From assembly GCA_035294225.1 (NCBI GenBank), contig DATGLH010000095.1, positions 1-64,000 on the forward strand: 64,000 nucleotides of DNA. Direction: 5' to 3'. This document shows positions 45,873 through 54,498 of this stretch, piece after piece (position 1 is the stretch's first letter; each line of letters begins with the position of its first letter). The stretch comes from Trebonia sp035294225. GTDB taxonomy: Bacteria > Actinomycetota > Actinomycetes > Streptosporangiales > Streptosporangiaceae. A model generated the notes under the pieces. That model ran no database searches and was not told the DNA's origin. It saw only the letters and a program-made list of their open reading frames with translations. Position numbers and translations under genes: made by a program.

Positions 45873-47891
45873 TCAGAAATGTCTTCCCTGCCCTGGGTTC
45901 CGGCGCCGCCCCGCCGTGCCCCGGCTCCCCGGATATCCCGAACGTACCGTCGGATATCCCGAACGTACCGTCGCGCCTCCCCGCCGTCCGCCCGGCTCGG
46001 CCGGATGGCCGTAGCCGCGCGCAGGCCGGCCGCCCGGGGCGGTCTCGCCGTGCCCGCCGTGCCCGCCGTGCTCGCCGCGCGGCCGGCCAGCGGACACCCA
46101 TCCGCCTCGCCCGCGCCGGCCGTCCCACTCGCGCTGGTCACCAGAGCCCTGCCGGCCGTCCCACTCGCGCCGGCCGCCGGCCGCCCGCGCCCGGCGGCCG
46201 CCCCGCGCCTGGTCGCCCCGCGCCTGGTCGCCCCGCGCCTGGTCGTCGCGCGCATAGCCGCCCCGCGGCCGCTCACCCCGCGCGGGCCTCTCGGCGCGCT
46301 CGGATCGCGTCGGCCAGTCCCGCCAATCGCGGTTCACGCGCGCGTCACGCTCCGCCCGCACCGGGCGATCGAACCTCGCAGGCCTCTCGGCCCGCTCCAA
46401 CCGCCCGGCCCGGACGGGCTCGGCGGCCCGCACGGCACGGTCCTCGCCCTCGGGACGGTTCCCACTCTCGGGACGGCCCTCGCCCTCGGGACGGGGCCTG
46501 CCCTCGGGACGGGGCCTGCGCCAGCGCGCCTTGCCTGCCCCGGCCCTGCCCGCAGGACCCGGGCCCCCCTCGGGTCCCGGGCGCCCCTCGCGTTCCGGGC
46601 GCCCCTCGCGCCGCCCCCGCGGACCCGGCTTGCCCGGACCGGGCCGGTCCGGAAGCCGGTCCGCGGGCTTCACGAGCTCGGTCACCGAGGTGACCAGGCA
46701 GCCCCGGGGCGCCGGCGGTCCCGCGATCTCGCGGAGCACCTGCGAGTCCGGGTCGGCGGCGGCCGTGCGCGGCGTCACGCCGGCCTTGCGCATCAGGAGG
46801 GCCACCTCGCGGGCCTGCGCGGTGGTCTGCACGGTGACCACCACCCCGTCCGCGCCGCCGCGCGCGGTGCGGCCCGAGCGGTGCACGTACGCCTTGTGCT
46901 CCGCGGGCGGGTCGGCGTGGATCACCAGGTCCACGCCGTCCACGTGGATGCCGCGGGCGGCGATGTCGGTGGCGACCATGACCCGCACCGCCCCGGACCC
47001 GAACGCGGCGAGGTTACGCGACCGGGCCCCCTGAGCGAGGTTGCCGTGTAGTTCGGCGGCCGGGATGCCGGCGGCGATGAGCTGGCGGGCGAGCCGCTCC
47101 GCGCCGCGCTTGGTCCGGGTGAAGACCAGCGACCGCTTGTCGCCGCCGGCCAGCGCGGCGACGACCTCGACCCGGTGCGCCGGGTCGATCGTGATCACGT
47201 GGTGCTCGATCTCCGCGGGGGAGGGGTTCTCGTCGACCGAGTGCCGCGCCGGATCGGCGAGGAAGCGGCGGGCCAGCACGTCGATGGCGCTGTCCAGGGT
47301 GGCCGAGAACAGCAGCCGCTGCCCGCCGGCCGGCGTCGCCTCGAGCAGCCGCCGGACGACCGGCAGGAATCCCAGGTCGGCCATCTGGTCCGCCTCGTCG
47401 ATGACGGTCACCTCGGCGTCCCCGAGGTCGCAGTGGCCCTGCCCGATCAGGTCGGCGAGGCGGCCGGGGCAGGCGACGACGATATCGGTCCGGCGGCTGA
47501 GCGCGGCTACCTGCGGACGCTGCGAGACGCCGCCGTAGACGGTCGTGACGCGCAGCCCCATCGCCCGCGCGAGCGGCGTGAGCACCGCCTGCACCTGCGC
47601 CGCCAGTTCCCGGGTCGGCACCAGCACCAGCCCGCGCGGGCGGCCCGGCAGAGTCCGGCCGCCCGCCAGCCGCGCGACGAGGGGCAGCGAGAAGCCGAGC
47701 GTCTTGCCTGAACCGGTCTGGGCCCGGCCCAGGATGTCGCGCCCGGCCAGCGCGTCGGGCAGCGTCGCCGCCTGGATCGGGAACGGCTCGGTGATCCCGG
47801 TGCCGTCCAGCACGGCGACTAGCGGGGCAGGCACCCCGAGGGACGCGAAGGTGACGTCGCGCGCGGGCGTGCCTGTCTTCTCTGCGTGCAT
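45873..47891 (-). CDS. DEAD-box RNA helicase with long disordered tail
   Basis: This 672-residue protein has a canonical helicase core (about 1-390): FPIQAATLPDALAGRD (Q motif), AQTGSGKT, PTRELAAQV, VIDEADQM (DEAD), SATLDS, and HRSGRTARGG. The remaining 280 residues are Arg/Gly/Glu/Pro-rich low-complexity repeats (for example RGDQA repeats and a TVRSGYP duplication), as in RGG-type tails that bind RNA and promote condensation. ATG 47891 gives MHAEKTGTPARDVTFASLG; upstream frame is repeat-coded. It likely unwinds structured RNA in the cold or in ribosome assembly. Confidence 0.92.
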   Translation of the reverse strand: MHAEKTGTPARDVTFASLGVPAPLVAVLDGTGITEPFPIQAATLPDALAGRDILGRAQTGSGKTLGFSLPLVARLAGGRTLPGRPRGLVLVPTRELAAQVQAVLTPLARAMGLRVTTVYGGVSQRPQVAALSRRTDIVVACPGRLADLIGQGHCDLGDAEVTVIDEADQMADLGFLPVVRRLLEATPAGGQRLLFSATLDSAIDVLARRFLADPARHSVDENPSPAEIEHHVITIDPAHRVEVVAALAGGDKRSLVFTRTKRGAERLARQLIAAGIPAAELHGNLAQGARSRNLAAFGSGAVRVMVATDIAARGIHVDGVDLVIHADPPAEHKAYVHRSGRTARGGADGVVVTVQTTAQAREVALLMRKAGVTPRTAAADPDSQVLREIAGPPAPRGCLVTSVTELVKPADRLPDRPGPGKPGPRGRREGRPEREGRPGPEGGPGPAGRAGAGKARWRRPRPEGRPRPEGEGRPESGNRPEGEDRAVRAAEPVRAGRLERAERPARFDRPVRAERDARVNRDWRDWPTRSERAERPARGERPRGGYARDDQARGDQARGDQARGGRRARAAGGRREWDGRQGSGDQREWDGRRGRGGWVSAGRPRGEHGGHGGHGETAPGGRPARGYGHPAEPGGRRGGATVRSGYPTVRSGYPGSRGTAGRRRNPGQGRHF

Positions 47892-47925
47892 GGCAGTCAA
47901 AAGAAATCGTCTCCAAGGACTCGGC

Positions 47926-47961
47926 GGTCGCATTGACTCGGGTGGTCGCATTGACTCGGGT
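47926..47961. repeat. 18-bp tandem duplication
   Basis: GGTCGCATTGACTCGGGT is repeated exactly at 47926 and 47944, about 35 bases upstream of the helicase start, where it could affect helicase expression. Confidence 0.85.
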
Positions 47962-48053
47962 GGCCACGTGACCGGGGTGGTCACGGTGACTATGGCGCCA
48001 CGTCCGTGGAAACCGACTCGCTCACCGGGCGACCAGGCTCCGGTAAGTCTATG

Positions 48054-48230
48054 TCACCGCGCGAGGCGCTGCGCCGCCCGGTGGCTCGTCCGGCGCAGCG
48101 CGCGGGCCGGCGCCAGGTGCGCCAGGGCGTTGCAGGTGACGAGCGCGATCGCCAGCCCGATCACGGTCAGCTTCGCGTAGCCGGCGAACTGGGAGCGCTC
48201 ATATCCCTTGACGCTCGGGAAACCGGCACC
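48054..48230 (-). pseudogene. Possible C-terminal gene fragment
   Basis: This minus-strand frame has strong G/C third positions and reads GYERSQFAGYAKLTVIGLAI, then ALVTCNALAHLAP and a basic tail ending at TGA 48056-48054. It looks like the last helix of a small membrane protein. No in-frame start exists, and its upstream side is cut by a 29-base tandem repeat. No family is recognised. Confidence 0.3.
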
Positions 48231-48288
48231 AGCCCCGTCACGCCGCCCTCCGCGTCGGCAGCCCCGTCACGCCGCCCTCCGCGTCGGC
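48231..48288. repeat. 29-bp tandem duplication
   Basis: A 29-base unit beginning AGCCCCGTCACGCCGCCCTC is repeated exactly at 48231 and 48260, in the divergent region between the helicase and the four-gene operon. Confidence 0.88.
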
Positions 48289-48365
48289 GCGATCAGACGC
48301 CTGTTTTGTCCTAATTGCCGGAACTTCGACTTGAGACTCCGTGCCGCATGTCCATGATCCGGTAA

Positions 48366-48412
48366 GTTTTGTAGACGTATAACCGTTTTTTTCTTCTCTG
48401 TGAAGGATTTTT
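48366..48412 (+). promoter_or_regulatory. AT-rich promoter-like stretch before four-gene operon
   Basis: This segment is strikingly AT-rich for the genome, with a TATAAC hexamer at 48379-48384 and a T7 run at 48385-48391. It is the only such stretch before the operon and about 90-130 bases from the GTG start. No good -35 box is seen at standard spacing. Confidence 0.3.
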
Positions 48413-48498
48413 CGCTTCCGCCGTCCCGCGGCCGCGGCGCCGAAGAAGGCCTTGCTGGAACTTGCTGGAAATGCCGGGCTGTGCGTATAGTCGGGCTC

Positions 48499-49404
48499 GT
48501 GGCTGAACCCATCGAGGTGCTTGAGCGCCGCATCGGCCAGCTGCGGGCCGCCGTCCGCGAGGCGGTGCTGGCCGGCGACAAGGCGCGCGCCAGGGCGGTT
48601 CGCGCCGAGCTGAGGCAGGCCGAGCGGTCCTGGGAAGACGCGCTCGCCGAAGCCGAAGCCGGCGCGGGAGGCACGGCCGGCGCGGGAGGCACGGCCGGGA
48701 CGGGGCCGCCGCCGGGGGCAGCGGGTGAGGGGGCTGCGGGTGAGGGGGCGGCGGAGACCGCGTCCCTTCTCCCGCTCCGCGAGCAGGTATACGAGGCGCT
48801 CAGCCTCCTTCAGGTCCCGGCCGCCCCGCGGCTCATCGCCACGGTCCACGAGGCGTTCTTCGCCGCCACGTTCCCCACCACCCGGGTGACCAGCCTGCGC
48901 AGGGACGAGGAACGGTCGTTCCGCACCGCCCCGTTCGCCCGGCCGTACTACATCTGCGCGGCCCTCGCCGCCGACTACCTGAGCCCCTCCCGCGGCCTGC
49001 TCGCCGTCTCCACGTGGCCGATGGAAAAGCGTGTCATCGGATCGCTGTCGCCGCGCGTCGATTTTCTTGAGGCGGCGATCCGGGTGGCCGAGGCCATCGA
49101 GCGGATCCCCGCCCCGGTGCCCGCCGCCCGCCGCCTGCTATGGCGGTTCGCCGCCAGCATCCCCGGCGCGGCGGCGGACGCCAACCACATCCAGCCCGAC
49201 GCGGTAAAGCAGGCGGCGGAGGCGGAACTGCGGGTGCACAAGGACGCGGACAACAGGACGCGCCGCGAGGCGGCCGCCCGGGCGCGGCGGCAGCTCACCG
49301 ACGTGGAGCAGCTGTTCGGCTCCCGGACGCTGCGGCCCGCCGGCAGCGTCGCCGGCGCGGGCAGCGCCGCCGGCGCCGACGGCGAGGAGGCGAGGAGGCG
49401 ATAG
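48499..49404 (+). CDS. Unknown protein, first gene of nuclease-helicase operon (winged-helix-like)
   Basis: This 301-residue protein is not recognised. Its N-terminus (about 1-52) is a charged helical coiled-coil-like segment (EVLERRIGQLRAAVREAVLA). A Gly/Ala linker (about 55-95) with duplicated AGGTAG and GEGAA units follows. Residues about 97-150 (LREQVYEALSLLQVPAAPRLI, then TRVTSLRRDEERSF) look like a winged helix-turn-helix. A helical region with VSTWPMEKRVIGSL and an acidic/basic tail completes it. GTG 48499 is the chosen start; GTG 48481 and GTG 48400 are in frame. It abuts the nuclease gene with no gap, so it probably acts in the same complex, perhaps as DNA-binding or regulatory subunit (inference). 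Confidence 0.7.
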   Translation: MAEPIEVLERRIGQLRAAVREAVLAGDKARARAVRAELRQAERSWEDALAEAEAGAGGTAGAGGTAGTGPPPGAAGEGAAGEGAAETASLLPLREQVYEALSLLQVPAAPRLIATVHEAFFAATFPTTRVTSLRRDEERSFRTAPFARPYYICAALAADYLSPSRGLLAVSTWPMEKRVIGSLSPRVDFLEAAIRVAEAIERIPAPVPAARRLLWRFAASIPGAAADANHIQPDAVKQAAEAELRVHKDADNRTRREAAARARRQLTDVEQLFGSRTLRPAGSVAGAGSAAGADGEEARRR

Positions 49405-50520
49405 GTGAACCTCACCGAGACCCGGCTGGCCAGGCTCCGGGGCCGGGCCATGCCGCGCAACCACGACGCGCGCACCATCTCCGCGCTGGCGGCCAACCCC
49501 GGATGCGCCAGGCGCGCGCTGATGGACGCGGCCGGCGCCGACAAGCAGAAGCTGGCCGCCCACGCGGGGTACCCCGCCCCCTTCGGCCAGTCGCAGTTCG
49601 CGATCGGCCGGGGGAACGCGTTCGAGACGCAGGTGAAGGCCAACGGCGCCGCGCAGCTGCTCACGCTGCTCCGCGGCCACCTCGGCCTGGACATCGCCGA
49701 GGCGCACTACACCGACCTGGGCGCGGTCGGCAGCAACGAGAGCAGCGAGCTGCGTCACATCCGCACCAGGCAGCGGCTCACCGCGGCGGACGGGCACGCG
49801 GGCACGATGTTCGACCACCCGATGCTGCGGCTGCGCGTCGGCGGCAGGTACGCCTACCTGGAGCCGGACCTGATCGCCTGCAAGCTGCACGGCAAGTTCT
49901 ACGTCGTCGAGATCAAGAGCTTCGCCGTCATCGACGGCCAGGCGGACCCCGCCAAGGTCGCGGCCGCCGCGATCCAGTCCGCGGTCTACGTGCTCGCCCT
50001 CCGCGACCTGCTCGGCGACGACGAGAAGGTCCACCACGAGGCGATCCTCGTCTGCCCGGAGAACTTCGCCAACGCCCCGGTCGCCACCGGCATCGACGTC
50101 CGCAAGCAGCTCACCGTCCTGGTCCGCCAGCTCAGCCGGATCGCCCGCATCGAGGACCTGCTCGCCACGTGCCCCGGCGACCTGACCTTCGACCTCGACC
50201 CGGACGAGAACCAGGTGCCCCGGCGCCCGCCGGAGGAGCTCCTCGCCTCCATCAGGAAGGTCGCCGCGAACTACGTCCCCGAGTGCCTGAACACCTGCGA
50301 GCTCTGCTACCTGTGCCGCGATGAGTCCCAGGGCACCACCGGCGCGCTCGGCAGGCAGGTCCGCGAGGACCTCGGCGGCATCGAGTACACGGCACAGGCG
50401 CTCGCCCTCGCCGCCGGGCAGGAGCCGCCGCCGGACCGGGCGGAGGTGGCCGCCGTGCTCGTCCGGGCGGCGAAACTGCGGTCGGAGCTCCGGCCGGCGC
50501 CGCGGGCAGGGCTGTCGTGA
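49405..50520 (+). CDS. Cas4/RecB-like PD-(D/E)XK nuclease
   Basis: This 371-residue protein has the PD-(D/E)XK nuclease core: GRGNAFETQVK (helix 1 Glu), EPDLIA with Asp155, EIK at Glu169-Lys171, and the QSAVYVLALR helix whose Gln/Tyr are typical of the RecB/Cas4 branch. A C-terminal cysteine group, Cys294, Cys298, Cys301 and Cys304 (CLNTCELCYLC), together with an N-terminal cysteine (NPGCARRAL), suggests a Cas4/AddB-like [4Fe-4S] cluster. It should cut DNA in a Mg-dependent way. GTG 49405 starts immediately after the previous stop; it overlaps the next GTG by 4 bases. It is not next to cas1/cas2, so it is not an ordinary Cas4. Confidence 0.82.
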   Translation: MNLTETRLARLRGRAMPRNHDARTISALAANPGCARRALMDAAGADKQKLAAHAGYPAPFGQSQFAIGRGNAFETQVKANGAAQLLTLLRGHLGLDIAEAHYTDLGAVGSNESSELRHIRTRQRLTAADGHAGTMFDHPMLRLRVGGRYAYLEPDLIACKLHGKFYVVEIKSFAVIDGQADPAKVAAAAIQSAVYVLALRDLLGDDEKVHHEAILVCPENFANAPVATGIDVRKQLTVLVRQLSRIARIEDLLATCPGDLTFDLDPDENQVPRRPPEELLASIRKVAANYVPECLNTCELCYLCRDESQGTTGALGRQVREDLGGIEYTAQALALAAGQEPPPDRAEVAAVLVRAAKLRSELRPAPRAGLS

Positions 50521-51998
50521 CCCTGCTGACCTCCCTGGCCCGCGTGCTGGCCGCCGAGACCGGCCGTGCCCAGCCGATCCGCGCCGTCAGGCACGTCCAC
50601 CTGTCGCAGCGCCCCCTGGTGTTCATCCCGCTCCAGCTCGCCGGCGAGGCGTGCGCCCCGCTCGCCGCGATGGTGGGCGACGACCCCGGGAAGCCGCAGA
50701 TGCTGACCGTCTACGAGCCGCGCGACCGCACCCAGCGGTTCGACTTCGCCGCCGGCCTGGCGGACATCGTGCTCGGCTACATCGACGGCTACACCACGGC
50801 CGACCCCGCGCCGGACGAGCCCTACCCCGACGCCCCGCAGCTGCTGGTGCCCAACGGCGGCGGCATTACCTTTACCCGCCTGCTCGGCCGCTCCACCCGG
50901 TTCCGCCGTACCGAGGGGGAGTACGCCGTCAAGCGCACCGTGCCCCTGCTCGGCCGCTGGCTCTCCTTTTACGCCGAACGGACCGAGGCGCCTGCCTCAG
51001 CGCTCCTCCTGCCCATGACGGCGGTGCTCGCCGACCACTGGGCGACTGGCCAGTCGGAAGCCGAAGACGCCAACCTGGCCGCGCTGCTCGGCTGGATCGA
51101 CCCGCCGGACGGCATGTCTGGCCCGCAAGCGGCGCGTGCCGCCGAGAACCCGGTGTGCTGCCCGCCGGCCGGGCCCGCGACCGACCCCAGCTTCGACAAC
51201 GAGGTGCTTTCCGCGCGGATCGGCGCCATCCGGGCGGCACGGGCGGCCGGGGACGGCGCCGCGCTGCACCGCGCGCAGGTGGCGATGAAGGCGGCCCTGG
51301 CGACGCAGCTCGAACCGACGTGGAAGCTGATGTGGCGGGCCGTCGGCCTGCTGCGGGCGCTCCCGGAGGGCGATCACGTCTCCGGCCGGTGGAAGGTTGA
51401 CCGGTGGGCGTTCACCAGCCACGTCCGGTGGCTGCGCGACGGCGGCGCGCCGCAGCCGCGCCGGGACGGCGCGGTCGCGGCGGCCAGGAAGCTGGCCGTC
51501 CTCGAACGCGAGGCGCAGCGGCTGGAGGTGCAGCGCGCCTACGACGACCCGCTGGTGATGGCCGAGTACCGGCTGACCGGCGAGGCGTTCGCCGGCACGG
51601 TGACCGAGGCGGACCCGGCCCGGCTCGACACCAGCGGCAGGCGGGCGAAGCTCCGCCCGCGGATCGGCGTGGAAACGGGCGACGAGGTGCTCGCCCAGCC
51701 CGGCGCGAAGCTGACCTCCCCCGCCCGCCCGAACCAGGACGCGCTGGTCATCGAGGTGACACGGGCCGGCGGCCGCACCCGCGTGCTGCTGGAACTCGAG
51801 AAGGGCATGGGCCGCTCGCTGACCCCGGCGCCCGGCAGCGTGCCCGCCGTGGGGGAGCGGGTCACCTACACCACGCTCAGGGACGACTTCCAGCAGCCGC
51901 CGGTGTTCCCCGCCGTCGAGGACACGCCGTGGACCCACGGCGGGCCGCCGCCGGCGTACGTGCCGGCCGACGAGGACGCGGTGGAGGAGTGGTCATGA
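50517..51998 (+). CDS. Unknown protein, third gene of nuclease-helicase operon
   Basis: This 493-residue protein is not recognised. The N-terminal part has VHLSQRPLVFIPLQLAGEAC and TVYEPRDRTQRFDFAAGLAD. The middle has a long helical segment (RIGAIRAARAAGDGAALHRA; RPLVxxx-free) with a short Trp-rich block (TWKLMWRAVGLLRAL), then SGRWKVDRWAFTSHVRWLRDGG. The C-terminal 130 residues are beta-rich (QDALVIEVTRAGG, RVLLELEKGMG). Its size and place between a nuclease and a helicase suggest a scaffold or DNA-recognition subunit (inference). It overlaps both neighbours by 4 bases, so the stoichiometric product is likely needed with them. Confidence 0.75.
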   Translation: MTLLTSLARVLAAETGRAQPIRAVRHVHLSQRPLVFIPLQLAGEACAPLAAMVGDDPGKPQMLTVYEPRDRTQRFDFAAGLADIVLGYIDGYTTADPAPDEPYPDAPQLLVPNGGGITFTRLLGRSTRFRRTEGEYAVKRTVPLLGRWLSFYAERTEAPASALLLPMTAVLADHWATGQSEAEDANLAALLGWIDPPDGMSGPQAARAAENPVCCPPAGPATDPSFDNEVLSARIGAIRAARAAGDGAALHRAQVAMKAALATQLEPTWKLMWRAVGLLRALPEGDHVSGRWKVDRWAFTSHVRWLRDGGAPQPRRDGAVAAARKLAVLEREAQRLEVQRAYDDPLVMAEYRLTGEAFAGTVTEADPARLDTSGRRAKLRPRIGVETGDEVLAQPGAKLTSPARPNQDALVIEVTRAGGRTRVLLELEKGMGRSLTPAPGSVPAVGERVTYTTLRDDFQQPPVFPAVEDTPWTHGGPPPAYVPADEDAVEEWS

Positions 51999-53323
51999 GC
52001 ACCGCCGACGCGTCCGCGCGGGCCGAGCGCGCCATCGAGGCGATCCTCGCCGACATGGCCAGGGCCGAGCGCGGCGTCGTGGTCGACTCCCCGCCGGGCG
52101 CGGGCAAGTCCACGCTGGTGGTCCGCGCCGCCGCCGAACTCGCCGCCGCGGGGGAGCGGGTCATGGTCGTCGGGCAGACCAACGAGCAGGTCGACGACCT
52201 CACCAGCCGGCTCGCCGCCGGGCACGCCGGCCTGGCGATCGGGCGGCTGGGCGCACAGGACTACGCGCCGCCGGAGCGGGTCGCGAGGCACCACAACGTC
52301 AGGGCCGAACGGTCCCTCCCCGGTCTGGCCGAATGCCAGGTCGTCCTCGGCACCGCCGCCAAGTGGGCCACGGCGAGTGAGACCGCCGCCTGGCCGTGGG
52401 CGATCGTGGACGAGGCGTACCAGATGCGCTCGGACCTGCTGCTGCGCGTGGCCGGGCTGTTCGAGAAGGCGCTGTTCGTCGGCGACCCCGGCCAGCTCGA
52501 CCCGTTTTCCGTCGTCGAGACCGAACGCTGGCTGGGCCTGTCCTGGGACCCGATGTCCAGCGCGGTCGCGGTGCTGCTCAACCACAACCCGCAGGTGCCG
52601 GTGCACACGCTCCCCGTGTCCTGGCGCCTGCCGGCGTCCGCCGCCCCGGTGGTGTCGGAGGCCTTCTACCCGTTCACCGGCTTCACGTCCGCCACCGGCC
52701 CGCAGGACCGGGCCCTGCGGTATAACACGCGTGCGTTCGGGACAAATGCCGTCGATACCGCCCTGGAGACAGCGGCCGGATCGGGATGGGCGCTGTACGA
52801 GCTGCCCGCGCGGCACACGCTGCGGACAGACGGCGAGGCGGTGCGGGCCTGCGCCGCGCTGGCCGCCCGCCTGCTGGAGCGGGGCGCGGAGACTTTGTCC
52901 GAACGGTCGGTGGATCCTCTCCCCGTGACACCCTCGCGCGTGGCCGTGGGCACGGCCCACCGCGATCAGGCGGCGGCTGTGCGCGCGGCGCTGGCTGCCG
53001 AGCACGGCGTGACCGATGTGGTGGTCGACACCGCGAACCGCTTGCAGGGACGCGAGTTCGACGTGGTGATCATGCTGCACCCGCTCTCCGGCCGCCGCGA
53101 CGCGACCGCCTTCCACCTGGAGGCCGGCCGCCTGTGCGTGCTGGCCTCGCGGCACCGCCACGCCTGCATCGTCGTCGCCCGCGCCGGCATCCCCGAACTG
53201 CTCGACGCCCACCCCTCCGTGGAACCGGTGCACCTGGGCGTCCCGGCGAAGTTCCCCGACGGCTGGGAGGCCAACCAGGCGATGCTGGCGCACGTGTCGA
53301 AGTGGCGCGTCCCCGCCGGATAG
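51995..53323 (+). CDS. Superfamily 1 helicase / AAA-type ATPase
   Basis: This 442-residue helicase has Walker A SPPGAGKST (about 31-39), motif Ia MVVGQTNEQVDDL, motif II WAIVDEAYQM (Asp139, Glu140), motif III FVGDPGQLDPF, motif IV VSWRLPASAAP, motif V VDTANRLQGREFDVVIML and motif VI GRLCVLASRHRHACIVV. The order and the GDPGQL and QGREFD boxes fit the Upf1/Dna2-like SF1B group. It is compact, with no large insertions. The ATG overlaps the previous stop. With the Cas4-like nuclease it recalls AddAB or Dna2-type helicase-nuclease pairs. The last codons and stop are the first copy of a 30-base tandem repeat. Confidence 0.87.
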   Translation: MSTADASARAERAIEAILADMARAERGVVVDSPPGAGKSTLVVRAAAELAAAGERVMVVGQTNEQVDDLTSRLAAGHAGLAIGRLGAQDYAPPERVARHHNVRAERSLPGLAECQVVLGTAAKWATASETAAWPWAIVDEAYQMRSDLLLRVAGLFEKALFVGDPGQLDPFSVVETERWLGLSWDPMSSAVAVLLNHNPQVPVHTLPVSWRLPASAAPVVSEAFYPFTGFTSATGPQDRALRYNTRAFGTNAVDTALETAAGSGWALYELPARHTLRTDGEAVRACAALAARLLERGAETLSERSVDPLPVTPSRVAVGTAHRDQAAAVRAALAAEHGVTDVVVDTANRLQGREFDVVIMLHPLSGRRDATAFHLEAGRLCVLASRHRHACIVVARAGIPELLDAHPSVEPVHLGVPAKFPDGWEANQAMLAHVSKWRVPAG

Positions 53324-53385
53324 TGCCCGAAGCGGCGCGTCCGCGCCGGATAGTGCCCGAAGTGGCGCGTCCCCGCCCGGCAGCG
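53298..53385. repeat. 30-bp stop-codon-spanning tandem repeat, three copies
   Basis: Units begin at 53298, 53328 and 53358. The first contains the final residues and TAG (53321-53323) of the SF1 helicase gene. Confidence 0.9.
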
Positions 53386-53473
53386 CCGCCGCCGGCCGGG
53401 CCGCCGCCGGCCGGCCCGGCCGGCATGCTCACACCGCTGCGACGATTCGCCGCCCTGCGCCTGCTCCCTGCCT

Positions 53474-53605
53474 GCCGATGGCGCCAACGGCATGCTCTAT
53501 CCAGGCCGATGGCGCCAACGGCGGGCTGCTCGCCCGCGCCGGCGGTCTGCTATCAGGCCGATGGCGCCAACGGCATGCTCTATCCAGGCCGATGGCGCCA
53601 ACGGC
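53474..53605. repeat. Dispersed near-palindromic 18-mer, four copies (locus 2)
   Basis: GCCGATGGCGCCAACGGC lies at 53474, 53505, 53557 and 53588. Copies 1-2 and 3-4 are separated by the same ATGCTCTATCCAG spacer seen at 10483-10495. The rest of the 508-base gap (53324-53831) holds low-complexity GCC-rich DNA and, at 53762-53805, an AT-rich promoter-like patch with TTGGAAAT repeats. Confidence 0.88.
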
Positions 53606-53831
53606 AGAACGGCCCGCGCCGGCCGGCTGCCCCGCTGCCGGCATATGAGGCGGTGCCCGCGTGTGGCGGCCGGCCGGGGGCGCGGAAGGTCCGTAAAGTC
53701 GCCCGCCCACGTTCCAGGCGCGCGCGGGATGTTCCCCCGAGACGCGCACGGGGATGTTCTTCCACTTGGAAATTACTGGAAATAATTGGAGATCTGATAG
53801 ACTTGGTGGCGGCAAATGGGGGTGATGAGCG

Positions 53832-54464
53832 GTGTATCTCGTAGAGGACCACCTGATGGGGGACCTGGAAGATGCCGTCGGGCTGGACCCGCAGGTCCAG
53901 CGGGCGCGGAAGATCGCCGAAGCCGCCCGGGCACGGCTGCTGGCCTGCGTGGCCGTCGCCGGCGAGCCGGACCTGGCCGAGGCGCAGCGGATGATGGACG
54001 CGCTCCGGAAGGCGACGGTTCTCGCCGAGGACGCCGAAGACGAGGTGCGCGTGCGCGCCGGCCTGCTGACCCGCGGCGAAGCGGACCGCCGCGCGGCCGC
54101 CCGCCGCGCCGGCCTCGCCGACCGCGCGCTGCCGCCGGGCACGCTCCCCCTCGGCCGGGTGCGCGCGCCGGCGCCCGCCCCGGGGAGCCCGCGGCCCCTG
54201 GCCGTCCTGCCGAAGAACCCGGCGCTCGCCGTCCTGCTTTCCCTGCTCCTGCCCGGCCTTGGCTCGGCGGTAAGCGGCAACCTCCCGGCCGGGGCGGCGC
54301 TCTTCGGCTGCGCGGCGCTCTCCGCGGCGGCTGCCTGGAACGCGGCCCCGCACGGAGGCCGGGCGGCCATGGCGCTGATCCTGGCGGCGGTATGGCTGGT
54401 CAGCCTGGCCGCCGCCTACCGCGACGCCCGTCACTGGAACCGCCGCCACGGCATCGAGAGCTAG
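53832..54464 (+). CDS. TM2-like membrane protein
   Basis: This 210-residue protein has a charged helical N-terminal region (about 1-110; EAQRMMDALRKATVLAEDAE) and a C-terminal membrane domain starting KNPALAVLLSLLLPGLGS, with AVWLVSLAAAYRDARHWNRR at the end. The KNPxxAxxLSLxxPGLG pattern is that of TM2/DUF5683-type proteins. Function is unknown. GTG 53832 follows GGGGG. It is convergent with the SDR gene. Confidence 0.72.
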   Translation: MYLVEDHLMGDLEDAVGLDPQVQRARKIAEAARARLLACVAVAGEPDLAEAQRMMDALRKATVLAEDAEDEVRVRAGLLTRGEADRRAAARRAGLADRALPPGTLPLGRVRAPAPAPGSPRPLAVLPKNPALAVLLSLLLPGLGSAVSGNLPAGAALFGCAALSAAAAWNAAPHGGRAAMALILAAVWLVSLAAAYRDARHWNRRHGIES

Positions 54465-54498
54465 CCGGCGTGGGGCAGACCGCGCTGGCGGGGCTTGG

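Noticed and set aside
49405..50520. Nuclease gene as an ordinary CRISPR cas4
   Set aside because: No cas1 or cas2 nearby, and the gene is locked in an operon with a helicase and two unknowns.
53474..53605. Possible CRISPR array from the repeated 18-mer near the cmr operon
   Set aside because: Spacers are 13 or about 34 bases, two of them identical, and repeats are too short; it matches a dispersed element at 10465.
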